Origin: Pseudorasbora parva
Taxonomy: Eukaryota; Chordata; Actinopteri; Cypriniformes; Gobionidae
Reading direction: 5' to 3'
Length of the DNA: 64,000 bases
Assembly: GCF_024679245.1 (NCBI RefSeq)
Contig: NC_090191.1
Coordinates: 62,001-126,000, forward strand
The position numbers were made by a program, and so were the translations under genes. Shown here piece by piece: positions 21,437 through 61,573 of the stretch. The notes beneath the pieces are model-generated. The model made no database searches, had not been told where the DNA came from, and saw only the letters and a program-made list of their open reading frames with translations. Within the stretch, counting starts at the first letter, position 1. The number at the start of each line of letters is the position of its first letter.

Positions 21437-22549
21437 TCCGCGAAACAAACTTTGCTTTTACATTTGAAATTTGGCAGTTGTCTTGCATTATATATCAATT
21501 GCACCATATAATTTTGGTTCTAATATGTTTTCCCAATAAATAGGTAAGAATAAACCTGGTGTCTTCCATGATTCTTCTTCTTTAAAGCACTTGAATCTAA
21601 CAAGCTCGTAATCACGATTTCAGAAGTGGGAATTATGAAAATACCGACAGCATGAGAAGGCACCATCAGAGCTCTGATTGCTTGGTTATGATCAGGATGC
21701 GTACTTACAAATCTGTGTATCGTCAGTCCACCAATGAGCCCCCAGACCATACTCAAATGATGTCTCCATGAGGCAACATATATATATATGCTAAACAAAA
21801 GGGGCCTAGCACAGAGCCCTATGGCACACCCTGAAGAACTAATGTTCACTCGCCGCCATTTCTCATCATTTCAGCGTCCCTGCTCTCTCTCTCTCACCCA
21901 CACCAGTCGGGAACTTGGCCAAGAGCCACGATTTCAGGGACGGGATCATTTCAAAATCATTGAAAGGCAGTTAAAAATAAACCAATCAATAAAAGCACAT
22001 CCCCTTTTAAAAACCTAAAAAAAGACAAAAAAAATCCACATTTTAGGAATTTAAAGTCCATGACCGTTCCTAAACAACCATGCTAACAGACAGTCGACAC
22101 TGAGCAGTTCATAGAGAAATTAATCAGCTACATTTGACTACACTTAACAATTGATCATCATGTACAACACAAAGAACATCATAAATACACAAAATCATTA
22201 GGATCAATTGTTATTCTTTCTTGTTTTCCATATGGCCAACTTAGCTGTCCCTATTAAATTAATCATTAAATATGTATTTTCCTTCTGAATAAAAAGCTAT
22301 AGCAGCGTTAAAAAACTGCACGCTGAACTTGTAGGAAGGGTTCCCTAATTTAGACAAATTTAATGTTCTTCAGAAAAGTCTTTCCCAATAATGTTCCCCA
22401 ATAACTTCCTCAAGTTAAGTTCTGTTTCTGGAAAAAGTTGAGCCTTAGATGCTGCAACAGTTCATTTCTGCCTCTTCAGCAGAATATATTTCAGAATAGT
22501 TTATTTATTTAATAGCCATAAATACAGTAAACATAGATTGTCTTCTTTA
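21437..22549. other. Spacer between arrays, with LINE RT scrap
   Basis: A short minus-strand fragment at about 21770-21850 resembles the G-x-LGPLLFSIY box of a LINE reverse transcriptase. The remainder is A/T-rich and without a recognisable gene. Confidence 0.45.
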
Positions 22550-22715
22550 AGCAATCCCATGCCAGCATCATAGTGTTTATAGCCAAAGGCTAATTTGTCA
22601 TGTCCATTATTGTCTTTTAAGCAGAAGATTATCTTTTCTTGTCCTGCAATTATTTTTTCTTTTTTTAAATGAAAACATTAAGAGTTGAGCTCTTTTGACC
22701 CCCCCCTCTCTCTCT

Positions 22716-22755
<40 letters not shown>

Positions 22756-22979
22756 TCTTTTAAAATTGTACGTTCACTTTCAACATGTTTTTTACACTCT
22801 CCATAACTTTGTCAAGCCAATCTATTGTATTTATTTTTTACAGTATTGCTGACAAAAAGTTTATTTTTTCTTTCCTGCCCCTGAGTAATATCTCCATAAT
22901 GATACTTCTCTCTTTTCCAGGTCTCCCAAATCCATTAAAATATTCACAGAAATCTTTCTCTTCTAATAATTTGATATTA
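22550..22979. repeat. Duplicated flank, copy B (empty site)
   Basis: Contains the sequence of 1-378 joined directly to that of 13676-13750, with no insertion between. The CA run is shorter. The copy ends at ATATTAAA, where the second satellite array begins; copy A continues at the same point into a LINE fragment. Confidence 0.88.
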
Positions 22980-22981
22980 AA

Positions 22982-25900
22982 CGAACTCCGGATGGCGTAT
23001 CGCGGTTCGAACTCCGGATGGCGTATCGCGGTTCGAACTCCGGATGGCGTATGGCGGGTCGAACTCCGGATGGCGTATCGCGGTTCGAACTCCGGATGGC
23101 GTATGGCGGGTCGAACTCCGGATGGCGTATCGCGGTTCGAACTCCGGATGGCGTATCGCGGTTCGGAACTCCGGATGGCGTATCGCGGTTCGAACTCCGG
23201 ATGGCGTATGGCGGGTCGAACTCCGGATGGCGTATCGCGGTTCGAACTCCGGATGGCGTATGGCGGGTCGAACTCCGGATGGCGTATCGCGGTTCGAACT
23301 CCGGATGGCGTATCGCGGTTCGAACTCCGGATGGCGTATCGCGGTTCGAACCCCGGATGGCGTATCGCGGTTCGAACTCCGGATGGCGTATGGCGGTTCG
23401 AACCCCGGATGGCGTATCGCGGTTCGAACTCCGGATGGCGTATCGCGGTTCGAACTCCGGATGGCGTATGGCGGTTCGAACCCCGGATGGCGTATGGCGG
23501 TTCGAACTCCGGATGGCGTATGGCGGTTCGAACTCCGGATGGCGTATCGCGGTTCGAACTCCGGATGGCGTATGGCGGTTCGAACCCCGGATGGCGTATG
23601 GCGGTTCGAACCCCGGATGGCGTATCGCGGTTCGAACTCCGGATGGCGTATCGCGGTTCAAACTCCGGATGGCGTATCGCGGTTCGAACTCCGGATGGCG
23701 TATCGCGGTTCGAACTCCAGATGGCGTATCGCGGTTCGAACTCCGGATGGCGTATCGCGGTTCAAACTCCGGATGGCGTATCGCGGTTCGAACCCCGGAT
23801 GGCGTATGGGGGTTCGAACCCCGGATGGCGTATGGTGGTTTGAACTCCGGATGGCGTATCGCGGTTCGAACTCCGGATGGCGTATCGCGGTTCGAACCCC
23901 GGATGGCGTATGGCGGGTCGAACTCCGGATGGCGTATCGCGGTTCGAACTCCGGATGGCGTATCGCGGTTCGAACTCCGGATGGCGTATCGCGGTTCGAA
24001 CTCCGGATGGCGTATGGTGGTTCGAACCCCGGATGGCGTATGGCGGGTCGAACCCCGGATGGCGTATCGCGGTTCGAACTCCGGATGGCGTATCGCGGTT
24101 CGAACCCCGGATGGCGTATGGCGGGTCGAACTCCGGATGGCGTATGGCGGTTCGAACTCCGGATGGCGTATCGCGGTTCGAACTCCGGATGGCGTATCGC
24201 GGTTCGAACTCCGGATGGCGTATCGCGGTTCGAACTCCGGATGGCGTATCGCGGTTCGAACTCCGGATGGCGTATCGCGGTTCGAACTCCGGATGGCGTA
24301 TGGCGGTTCGAACTCCGGATGGCGTATCGCGGTTCGAACTCCGGATGGCGTATCGCGGTTCGAACTCCGGATGGCGTATCGCGGTTCGAACTCCGGATGG
24401 CGTATGGCGGTTCGAACTCCGGATGGCGTATCGCGGGTCGAACTCCGGATGGCGTATGGCGGTTCGAACTCCGGATGGCGTATGGCGGTTCGAACCCCGG
24501 ATGGCGTATCGCGGTTCGAACTCCGGATGGCGTATCGCGGTTCGAACTCCGGATGGCGTATGGCGGGTCGAACTCCGGATGGCGTATCGCGGTTCGAACT
24601 CCGGATGGCGTATCGCGGTTCGAACTCCGGATGGCGTATCGCGGTTCGAACTCCGGATGGCGTATCGCGGTTCGAACTCCGTATGGCGTATCGCGGTTCG
24701 AACTCCGTATGGCGTATCGCGGTTCGAACTCCGTATGGCGTATCGCGGTTCGAACTCCGGATGGCGTATCGCGGTTCGAACTCCGGATGGCGTATCGCGG
24801 TTCGAACTCCGGATGGCGTATCGCGGTTCGAACTCCGGATGGCGTATCGCGGTTCGAACTCCGGATGGCGTATCGCGGTTCGAACTCCGGATGGCGTATC
24901 GCGGTTCGAACTCCGGATGGCGTATCGCGGTTCGAACCCCGGATGGCGTATCGCGGTTCGAACTCCGGATGGCGTATGGCGGTTCGAACCCCGGATGGCG
25001 TATCGCGGTTCGAACTCCGGATGGCGTATCGCGGTTCGAACTCCGGATGGCGTATGGCGGTTCGAACCCCGGATGGCGTATGGCGGTTCGAACTCCGGAT
25101 GGCGTATGGCGGTTCGAACTCCGGATGGCGTATCGCGGTTCGAACTCCGGATGGCGTATGGCGGTTCGAACCCCGGATGGCGTATGGCGGTTCGAACCCC
25201 GGATGGCGTATCGCGGTTCGAACTCCGGATGGCGTATCGCGGTTCAAACTCCGGATGGCGTATCGCGGTTCGAACTCCGGATGGCGTATCGCGGTTCGAA
25301 CTCCAGATGGCGTATCGCGGTTCGAACTCCGGATGGCGTATCGCGGTTCAAACTCCGGATGGCGTATCGCGGTTCGAACCCCGGATGGCGTATGGGGGTT
25401 CGAACCCCGGATGGCGTATGGTGGTTTGAACTCCGGATGGCGTATCGCGGTTCGAACTCCGGATGGCGTATCGCGGTTCGAACCCCGGATGGCGTATGGC
25501 GGGTCGAACTCCGGATGGCGTATCGCGGTTCGAACTCCGGATGGCGTATCGCGGTTCGAACTCCGGATGGCGTATCGCGGTTCGAACTCCGGATGGCGTA
25601 TGGTGGTTCGAACCCCGGATGGCGTATGGCGGGTCGAACCCCGGATGGCGTATCGCGGTTCGAACTCCGGATGGCGTATCGCGGTTCGAACTCCGTATGG
25701 CGTATCGCGGTTCGAACCCCGGATGGCGTATCGCGGTTCGAACCCCGTATGGCGTATCGCGGTTCGAACCCCGGATGGCGTATCGCGGTTCGAACTCCGT
25801 ATGGCGTATCGCGGTTCGAACTCGGGATGGCGTATCGCGGTTCGAACTCCGGATGGCGTATCGCGGTTCGAACCCCGTATGGCGTATCGCGGTGCGAACT

Positions 25901-26822
25901 CCGGATGGCGTATCGCGGTTCGAACTCCGGATGGCGTATCGCGGTTCGAACTCCGGATGGCGTATCGCGGTTCGAACTCCGGATGGCGTATCGCGGTTCG
26001 AACTCCGGATGGCGTATCGCGGTTCGAACTCCGGATGGCGTATCGCGGTTCGAACCCCGGATGGCGTATCGCGGTTCGAACCCCGGATGGCGTATCGCGG
26101 TTCGAACCCCGGATGGCGTATCGCGGTTCGAACTCCGTATGGCGTATCGCGGTTCGAACCCCGTATGGCGTATCGCGGTTCGAACTCCGTATGGCGTATC
26201 GCGGTTCGAACCCCGGATGGCGTATCGCGGTTCGAACCCCGGATGGCGTATCGCGGTTCGAACCCCGTATGGCGTATCGCGGTTCGAACTCCGGATGGCG
26301 TATCGCGGTTCGAACCCCGTATGGCGTATCGCGGTTCGAACCCCGTATGGCGTATCGCGGTTCGAACTCCGTATGGCGTATCGCGGTTCGAACCCCGGAT
26401 GGCGTATCGCGGTTCGAACCCCGTATGGCGTATCGCGGTTCGAACTCCGTATGGCGTATCGCGGTTCGAACTCCGTATGGCGTATCGCGGTTCGAACCCC
26501 GGATGGCGTATCGCGGTTCGAACCCCGTATGGCGTATCGCGGTTCGAACTCCGTATGGCGTATCGCGGTTCGAACTCCGGATGGCGTATCGCGGTTCGAA
26601 CCCCGGATGGCGTATCGCGGTTCGAACCCCGGATGGCGTATCGCGGTTCGAACCCCGGATGGCGTATCGCGGTTCGAACCCCGGATGGCGTATGGCGGTT
26701 CGAACTCCGGATGGCGTATCGCGGTTCGAACCCCGTATGGCGTATCGCGGTTCGAACTCCGGATGGCGTATCGCGGTTCGAACTCCGTATGGCGTATCGC
26801 GGTTCGAACCCCGGATGGCGTG
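22982..26822 (-). repeat. 26-bp CpG-rich satellite array 2, inverted
   Basis: About 148 monomers of the same satellite as 16016-21436 in the opposite orientation. A 1586-bp segment (61 monomers) is duplicated: 23661 equals 25247, 23843 equals 25429 and 23877 equals 25463. The distal third (about 25690-26800) is enriched in a CCGTATGG variant, also found near the end of array 1 (21061-21370). Many monomers here contain GGTTCGAACCC, identical to the RNA polymerase III B-box consensus. Confidence 0.95.
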
Positions 26823-27114
26823 GTGGTTTTTCGGTTTGGTTTGAATATCGTTACCCCCCTAATCCTAAAATGAACAAATAAAAGCAAAAAAGAAGTTATC
26901 GAGTTTATTATCAACAGAGACTATTCATACAGTCATGCATCATGCATATTATTATTATTATTATTATCATTATTATTATTATTATTGAATGTAATGTATC
27001 GGTCATATTACACCAGACAGTAAAGACACTTCATTCTCCCTTCATTCCAAGAAGTGTTTGCATTGCGTTTCTAAGAAAGAAGGTGCAGTTTCAGAGCTTC
27101 CTCTTTTCAGGCTC
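26823..27114. other. Array edge to RNase gene, no gene seen
   Basis: Holds a (TTA)n run at about 26949-26986 and otherwise ordinary A/T-rich DNA. Confidence 0.5.
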
Positions 27115-27121
27115 ATAAATA
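27115..27121 (+). promoter_or_regulatory. Probable TATA box of RNase gene
   Basis: ATAAATA about 100 bp upstream of a good splice donor (27217). It would place transcription start near 27145. Confidence 0.4.
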
Positions 27122-27144
27122 TCAGATCCGTGAGCGTCAGCGGC

Positions 27145-27216
27145 ACAGCGGATGAGCTCCAGATCAACTCTACCAGACAAACTCTTTCATCACACAAACT
27201 CAAGGACAGCTCAAAG
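27145..27216 (+). other. Probable 5' non-coding exon of RNase gene
   Basis: Ends in CTCAAAG before GTAAAC at 27217. RNase A-family genes typically have an untranslated first exon and a single coding exon, which fits the acceptor at 27511-27512. The start position is a guess from the TATA box. Confidence 0.45.
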
Positions 27217-27513
27217 GTAAACCTACATCGTCTTCAAATGGAGCCATGTTAGTCCATAAACGATGTCTAATGCATGAATGCATTATCAATGTGATTATTA
27301 TATGTTGAAGTTTTTCTTATAGTTTGTCTTGTTCTGTGTAACGCTGTGAAAAGCCGACCCGATCTCACGGCGTTTCATAGATATTTTACAGAAAGCTCTT
27401 AACGGACTGCCTGTTCTCCCCAGCACTGCTAACTTCTGCTCCACAGCTGGTGTTCACTCTCATCCTCCATGTTTCCTTCCTCATCCTGTTCTTTTCTCCC
27501 GTTGTTCCTCAGG

Positions 27514-27939
27514 ATGAGATCTGCAACCCTTCTCCTGCTCCTCTTCACTCTGGGTCTCAGCGATGGTGCCCCCAGTCCATTTAATTATTTCAAGAGAAGA
27601 CATGTGATTTCATATAATTTCCAAACTGATCAGACCACTGCTTGGGCCAATGAACTTTCACAAAGAGAGTTCTGTGAATCTTCAGCTGAAGTCTTCATCA
27701 AGAGTTCACCAAATCCAGTTAAAGCAATTTGTTCAACTGGCACTCAAGTGACTGGGAACCATTTCAAAAGCGCAGGAACCTTCAGAGTGTACAAGGTCAA
27801 AGGGCACAAGGGAACCAATGGCAAGTGCATCATTGATTACTGTTATTGGGTCAACGATCGTGTAACTGTGGCCTGTTCACAATATGAACCCGTGCACTAT
27901 GTGGGACCAACTATTAATCAAGGACAGCTTTGCTTTTAA
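27514..27939 (+). CDS. Secreted RNase A-superfamily protein, atypical
   Basis: 141 residues. I chose this ATG because it follows a clear acceptor (TTGTTCCTCAG at 27502-27512) and opens a signal peptide (RSATLLLLLFTLGLS, residues 2-16); an upstream in-frame ATG at 27469 lies in the intron. The RNase A pattern is visible: FKRRHV holds a histidine (His30) at the position of catalytic His12, then VFI, VKAIC, and PVHYVG with His128 at the position of His119. The CK-x2-NTF signature is replaced by CESSAEVF, so the catalytic lysine is glutamate. Six cysteines remain (54, 73, 105, 110, 121, 140), but their spacing suggests the usual Cys26-Cys84 pair is lost. It is probably extracellular and probably a weak or dead RNase. 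Fish members of the family are often antibacterial or angiogenic. Confidence 0.8.
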   Translation: MRSATLLLLLFTLGLSDGAPSPFNYFKRRHVISYNFQTDQTTAWANELSQREFCESSAEVFIKSSPNPVKAICSTGTQVTGNHFKSAGTFRVYKVKGHKGTNGKCIIDYCYWVNDRVTVACSQYEPVHYVGPTINQGQLCF

Positions 27940-28083
27940 ACGCCATGATCTGCTGGTAGTGCGACTGCAGAACAATATGGGCTTGAAATGATGCTGTGCT
28001 AAAACAAATTACCTGTGCATTAAAAATGCTGTCGCATGCATGTTTCAATCTGATCAAATCATTCCACAAAGCAATATAACCTC

Positions 28084-28089
28084 AATAAA
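28084..28089 (+). terminator. Polyadenylation signal of RNase gene
   Basis: AATAAA 145 bp after the stop codon. Confidence 0.6.
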
Positions 28090-30389
28090 AGCTTCACGCA
28101 GAGTTTCCGGTCATCACTGTTCTTTGTTAAATTATATTGATAACCTGTCAGGTATGATTTGGTGCAAAGCATCAAGAACACTTGAACATAATGTCTGGAT
28201 GTCGTTCATTTCATTAGACCAAACGCCTCAAATGCAAATCTTCTTTAATGTCAAGGCTTTTCATGGCTCAGCTCATGTTGGAGGTTTTTAGTGGATTTAG
28301 CCAAGCCAGTGCTATTAACTTCGCAAAGGTGTAGAGATAACATCACAATCTGTTTGTTAGTACTCCTAGTGTCTTTCTGACCGCGACTATAACATCTACA
28401 AATTCCTAATAGTTCTTCATCTCTTGAGAGAAAATTATTCATCTCATTTTGAATCAATTTACTGTAGAAGTATTTAACATTGCTGGAAATTGAGGTTACG
28501 TCTGGCCACAAACAAATGCCTCCCTCTCTGTTTAATAACTATTATTGTGTACTAGACTTGCAAATCCTCCACATTTATAAAGTTAGTTTTTAGTCGACAC
28601 TCTTAGTGAGTTTAGAAACAACACTTAATGATTTCCCTTACGAAAATAAACCATGGTTTTACTACAAATAAGACCAAAAAACTGGTTTTAAAGATCTTCA
28701 TGTGTGTTTCAAAGATAAACAAAGTGTTTTTGCGGGTTAATATTCACAGACACTATTAGTAGGCTATATATGGCGATTTGATTGAACAAACGTTTGATTT
28801 ATTCATCAAAACCTATCCCGTGCCATTGCGCATTATGCAGCATATTACGTTTTCATGACTGGATTCTGTCTGCGTGGTCGCATCATGGAAACGAATCTTT
28901 ATGAAAGTTTAATTTAAGTAAGTTTAATTAAAATAAGCGATTTATTTATTTTTTGTTTGTTGTTTGATAAACATTAAAACACAGACAGCAGCGCTGCAGG
29001 AATATTATAGTATAATCCTGGGTTATGTAGCAGACATTATACAGCTCAGTGCCTTCACGCAGTTCATTACTAACCATCGGTCTGTTATATCGGCCTTTTT
29101 CACTGTTTATTTTAATTGTTTTAAATCCAGACCAAAAATCCTAATAATCAAACCATATCATAATAATTATTAATGTTCATAATAATATAGGGACTCCACA
29201 ACAACAAAAACATTAATAAATGTATTCACTCTGTCATCTTTATTTCTATCGCTCTTCTCCAGCGGCGATTGTGTCAGAGCAGCTTCAGTGTTAAACAGGA
29301 CAATACTGCAGCAGAATTAGATTTGGCTGTACAGTCGTTCTGGAGTAAACAGTGATGTTATCAGCTTATTTTAATTTATCAGAGAGAGACAATGCTGGCA
29401 GATCAGTATTATAGTTTATACAATTAAATAAGACCTCATTAATTAATGTTATTTGTATAATTAGTTGAATAACTTTAATCATAATTTTAGTGTCCCCACC
29501 AGAGCAAGCCAAGCCAAAGGCGACAGTGGCAAGGAACTGTCCCTGTTTTGTAATTAAAATATAATAACAAATGAGATTTTAGTGATATTTTGACCACTAA
29601 TGTCCCACAAATGTCCCCGGTTTCCATTTCAGAATTACGGTCACTGTTTTCACTACATTAGTTTGAACCACTACATTTTAGTGATGAGAAATATTTGCAA
29701 TAAATTTAGATGGATCATTATAATTGAAAATGTTCAATTATTTTTGGGTGAACTGTGCCTTTAATATTTTCAGCACCTTTAGTACTAAATACTATAATAA
29801 TTATGGTCCAAAATATAAGAAAATAAGTATTTCAGGGGAAAGGGTGGCTGGAAAAACAGTATTGTTCATTTGTAATACCAGTTTAACCACTAGGTGCCTG
29901 TGTGGCTCTTTAACTAATAAATATGAATATTAATAAACATCTGGCTGCTCAAGAGTACTGCAGGTCATAACGGCATACTTAAACCCCTTAAGTAGGTTTT
30001 AGGTTTTTGTGTTTTAATACATATGTAGATTAAACACTTGATGTTTTAAATGTGACATTTAAGAAAGTTAATAACTTACATTCTAATGTTCATATGAAAG
30101 TCTAAAGGTGTGGGAATCATGCTTTAAACGGAATAGTGGACGCCAGCCATTGGATTATTGGAAAATAACCATAGACCAAAATAACCAAAATAACACACAC
30201 CCTCGCGTTATTTTTCGGTCCACAGTCAGTTATTATTTATTTTTATTTATTTGCGGATAATGATGACCCTTTAATAAACACATGTTGGACCATGTTTATG
30301 TTTAACACTGTGTTATGCAGCAGTAAATATAATTTATTAAAGAAATATTATGTACATTACTGATCAATGTACAGTACATGATTTTACGC
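28090..30389. other. Intergenic, no gene seen
   Basis: A/T-rich sequence with short frames only and no recognisable domain, RNA gene or array. Confidence 0.5.
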
Positions 30390-30895
30390 AACCCACGCAG
30401 CGGAAGTAGATCCGTGGCGGGGTGAAAGGGAACCCTTCCGGTAATACTGGAGCGGAGGCTAGCGGAAGATGCTAATCGTGTTTGTGTGGCCGTCGGTCGG
30501 ATTAAAGACGGGATAACCGGGGGATAACCGGCTGTATCGGTCGCGGAGCGGACGGGTATGATCGCAGAAGGCGAGCGGGCTGTGAGAAGGGCAGAAGAGT
30601 GCGCGGAGACGGGCTAAAGTGACCCGGAAGCGGCGGCGGCTTTTGTTCAGTGCGCTCATGAGATAGTAAACACTCCAGCATCGGTAACGAGTCCCGGGTC
30701 CGTGTTCGTCTGTTTACGTCTGGATCTCTCACACCGAGTCCCGGGTCTGTGTTCGTGTGTTTACGTCTGGATCTCTCCGTTGTGTTCGTGTGTAAACACT
30801 CCAGCATCGGTAACGAGTCCCGGGTCCGTGTTCGTCTGTTTACGTCTGGATCTCTCCGTTGTGTTCGTGTGTAAACACTCCAGCCTCAGTAACGA

Positions 30896-30929
<34 letters not shown>

Positions 30930-31074
30930 CGAGTCCCGGGCTTGTGTTCGTGTGTTTACATCTGTATTTGGAGGAAAGTGTTCGGAGATGAGGAGCTGAC
31001 GGAGAGAAACGGGCGCCTGACGGTTACAGACCGTCTCGATCTGATGTAGCAGTGTGTGTGTGTGAGAGAGAGAC

Positions 31075-31108
<34 letters not shown>

Positions 31109-31118
31109 AGTCAGTCAG
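30390..31118 (+). promoter_or_regulatory. kdm5a: kdm5a promoter and 5' UTR region
   Basis: CpG content rises from about 30390. An ETS-type site CCGGAAG lies at 30624-30630. From about 30660 a diverged tandem repeat (CCCGGGTC...GTGTTCGT...TTTACGTCTGGATCTCTC) runs to 30965 and carries seven forkhead-type motifs (GTAAACA or TGTTTAC). A start-stop element, ATGTAG, is at 31044-31049, and a (GT)n run ends just before the start codon. The transcription start is not determinable here. Confidence 0.6.
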
Positions 31119-60192
<29,074 letters not shown>

Positions 60193-60580
60193 CCACACAC
60201 ACACTCGTGCACACACACTCACAATACACCACGCAGGAGCGCCGTGTGGAATGCATCACTTCCTGTATCTGCTAGATTTAGCCCATTGTTATTGTAGTCC
60301 TGGAGGCACGACCCGCTGAGAATAAACATGGGTTGAGGAACTCTGTGCTGTCCTAAACCTGCAAACTAACCCTAATCCACAGTGGATCTGATCTGCGGCC
60401 GCACCACGGGATCACACTTCCTGTTCGGACCCAGGTTTGATTCTGAGGATGGGACATATATATCGGTTGTATTTAACCTATTTATTCTGTAAATGGATTT
60501 TAAACGGTTCATGAGGGGAAGGGGGGTGGTTGTTTCTCAGCTTTTGTCAAAATAATAAAGAAAGATGATTGATAATGATG
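60193..60580 (+). other. kdm5a: kdm5a 3' UTR with polyadenylation signals
   Basis: AATAAA occurs at 60321-60326 and 60554-60559. The second, followed by a T/G-rich stretch, is the likelier main site. Confidence 0.6.
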
Positions 60581-61573
60581 ATACATGTGGCTCGTGTTGA
60601 ACGGCATGCTCTTCTGTGTAGTGTTCAAGAGAGATGTTTAATTTGACGATGCCGATAACAGCATGTGCTGTATAAATGTGACACGGTTCCTCTACAGGAG
60701 GAGTAATAATGCAGGAGTTCTGCTCAGAAACGGCCCGCTTATACAGAGCTGATCTTTCATTATCAGACTCTGTTGCCCTCTGATCATTCAGGGGCGTTTA
60801 CACTACACCATTTGCAACTAAAACATGTTTTTTTTATTCACGTTTGTGAAAGTATCATGCATGTGTGTGTGTGTGTTACATGCTCAGTCTACAGGCGTGT
60901 AGTTTCTTTACAAAGTGACAATGCCATCTACTGGCCTAACAGTGTTTATTAGTTTCTGCAGATCTGTGTGAATGAGGATTGTTTTGACAGTGCTGTCATC
61001 TGTACATGAACAATGGAAAGAAAGAACTTTTCTGTTTTTAGTGCATCATTGTAGAGTAAACCTGCCCTCAGTTTAGCTCCAGCCCGATCAAACACGTCTG
61101 GAGGGGAAACAAGGTCTGCCAGGGCTAAACTCTGCATTATACCAGGATCTGACAGCCCTGGGGTCAGGTGAGGATGGTCATGCCCACAGCGGATGAACAC
61201 AAACCCACGGATATCCGCTCTGAGACTCTCAGTCCCAACATCCCACCGCTCTGAGGCGCTGCAGATAAATGCTTTTCTACGCGGTTGATCTTGTTCAGGG
61301 CCATGTTTAAATGGACAGTCTCACAGGAGGCCGATGTGCTAATAAAGCCTAAATAAACCAGCTCACGGCTGATCCAGTCGTCCTCCTGTCTGAGTGTCAG
61401 TCTCTGATATGTGTGCTGTTTGTACATTTCTTTTTTTTTGCAGGTTCTTTCCAAGCATTTCCTGTGACGAGCATTCAGCAAATGCTCGGTCCTATGCAAA
61501 TATAGGCAAATAGCATTTCTTATGTTTAGGTTCAAACAGGGAAATAGCATTGCATAGCAATATTAGAGAAGAG
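60581..61573. other. Intergenic, no gene seen
   Basis: Short frames only, one small TG run near 60860, no recognisable domain. Confidence 0.45.

Noticed and set aside
17145..21543. Open frames of 1440, 1127 and 970 codons (and many shorter ones) in satellite array 1
   Set aside because: The 26-bp monomer has no stop codon in its common forms and its period is not a multiple of three, so all frames cycle and stay open on both strands. The supposed proteins are translations of one repeat.
16016..26822. CRISPR-like array
   Set aside because: Repeats are directly abutting with no unique spacers, and the DNA is vertebrate.
22982..26822. tRNA gene cluster
   Set aside because: The B-box word occurs, but there is no A-box at the right distance and no cloverleaf in 26 bp.
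22785..26914. Open frames of 1266, 998 and 803 codons in satellite array 2
   Set aside because: Same cause as in array 1; none has an independent start context, domain or conservation.
27469..27513. Upstream ATG as the start of the RNase-like protein
   Set aside because: It lies before a strong acceptor at 27511-27512 and would bury the signal peptide; the downstream ATG gives a standard secreted RNase layout.
31056..31118. N-terminal extension of kdm5a through the (GT)n run
   Set aside because: The frame is open but has no ATG, and the encoded CVCVCV stretch is repeat-derived.
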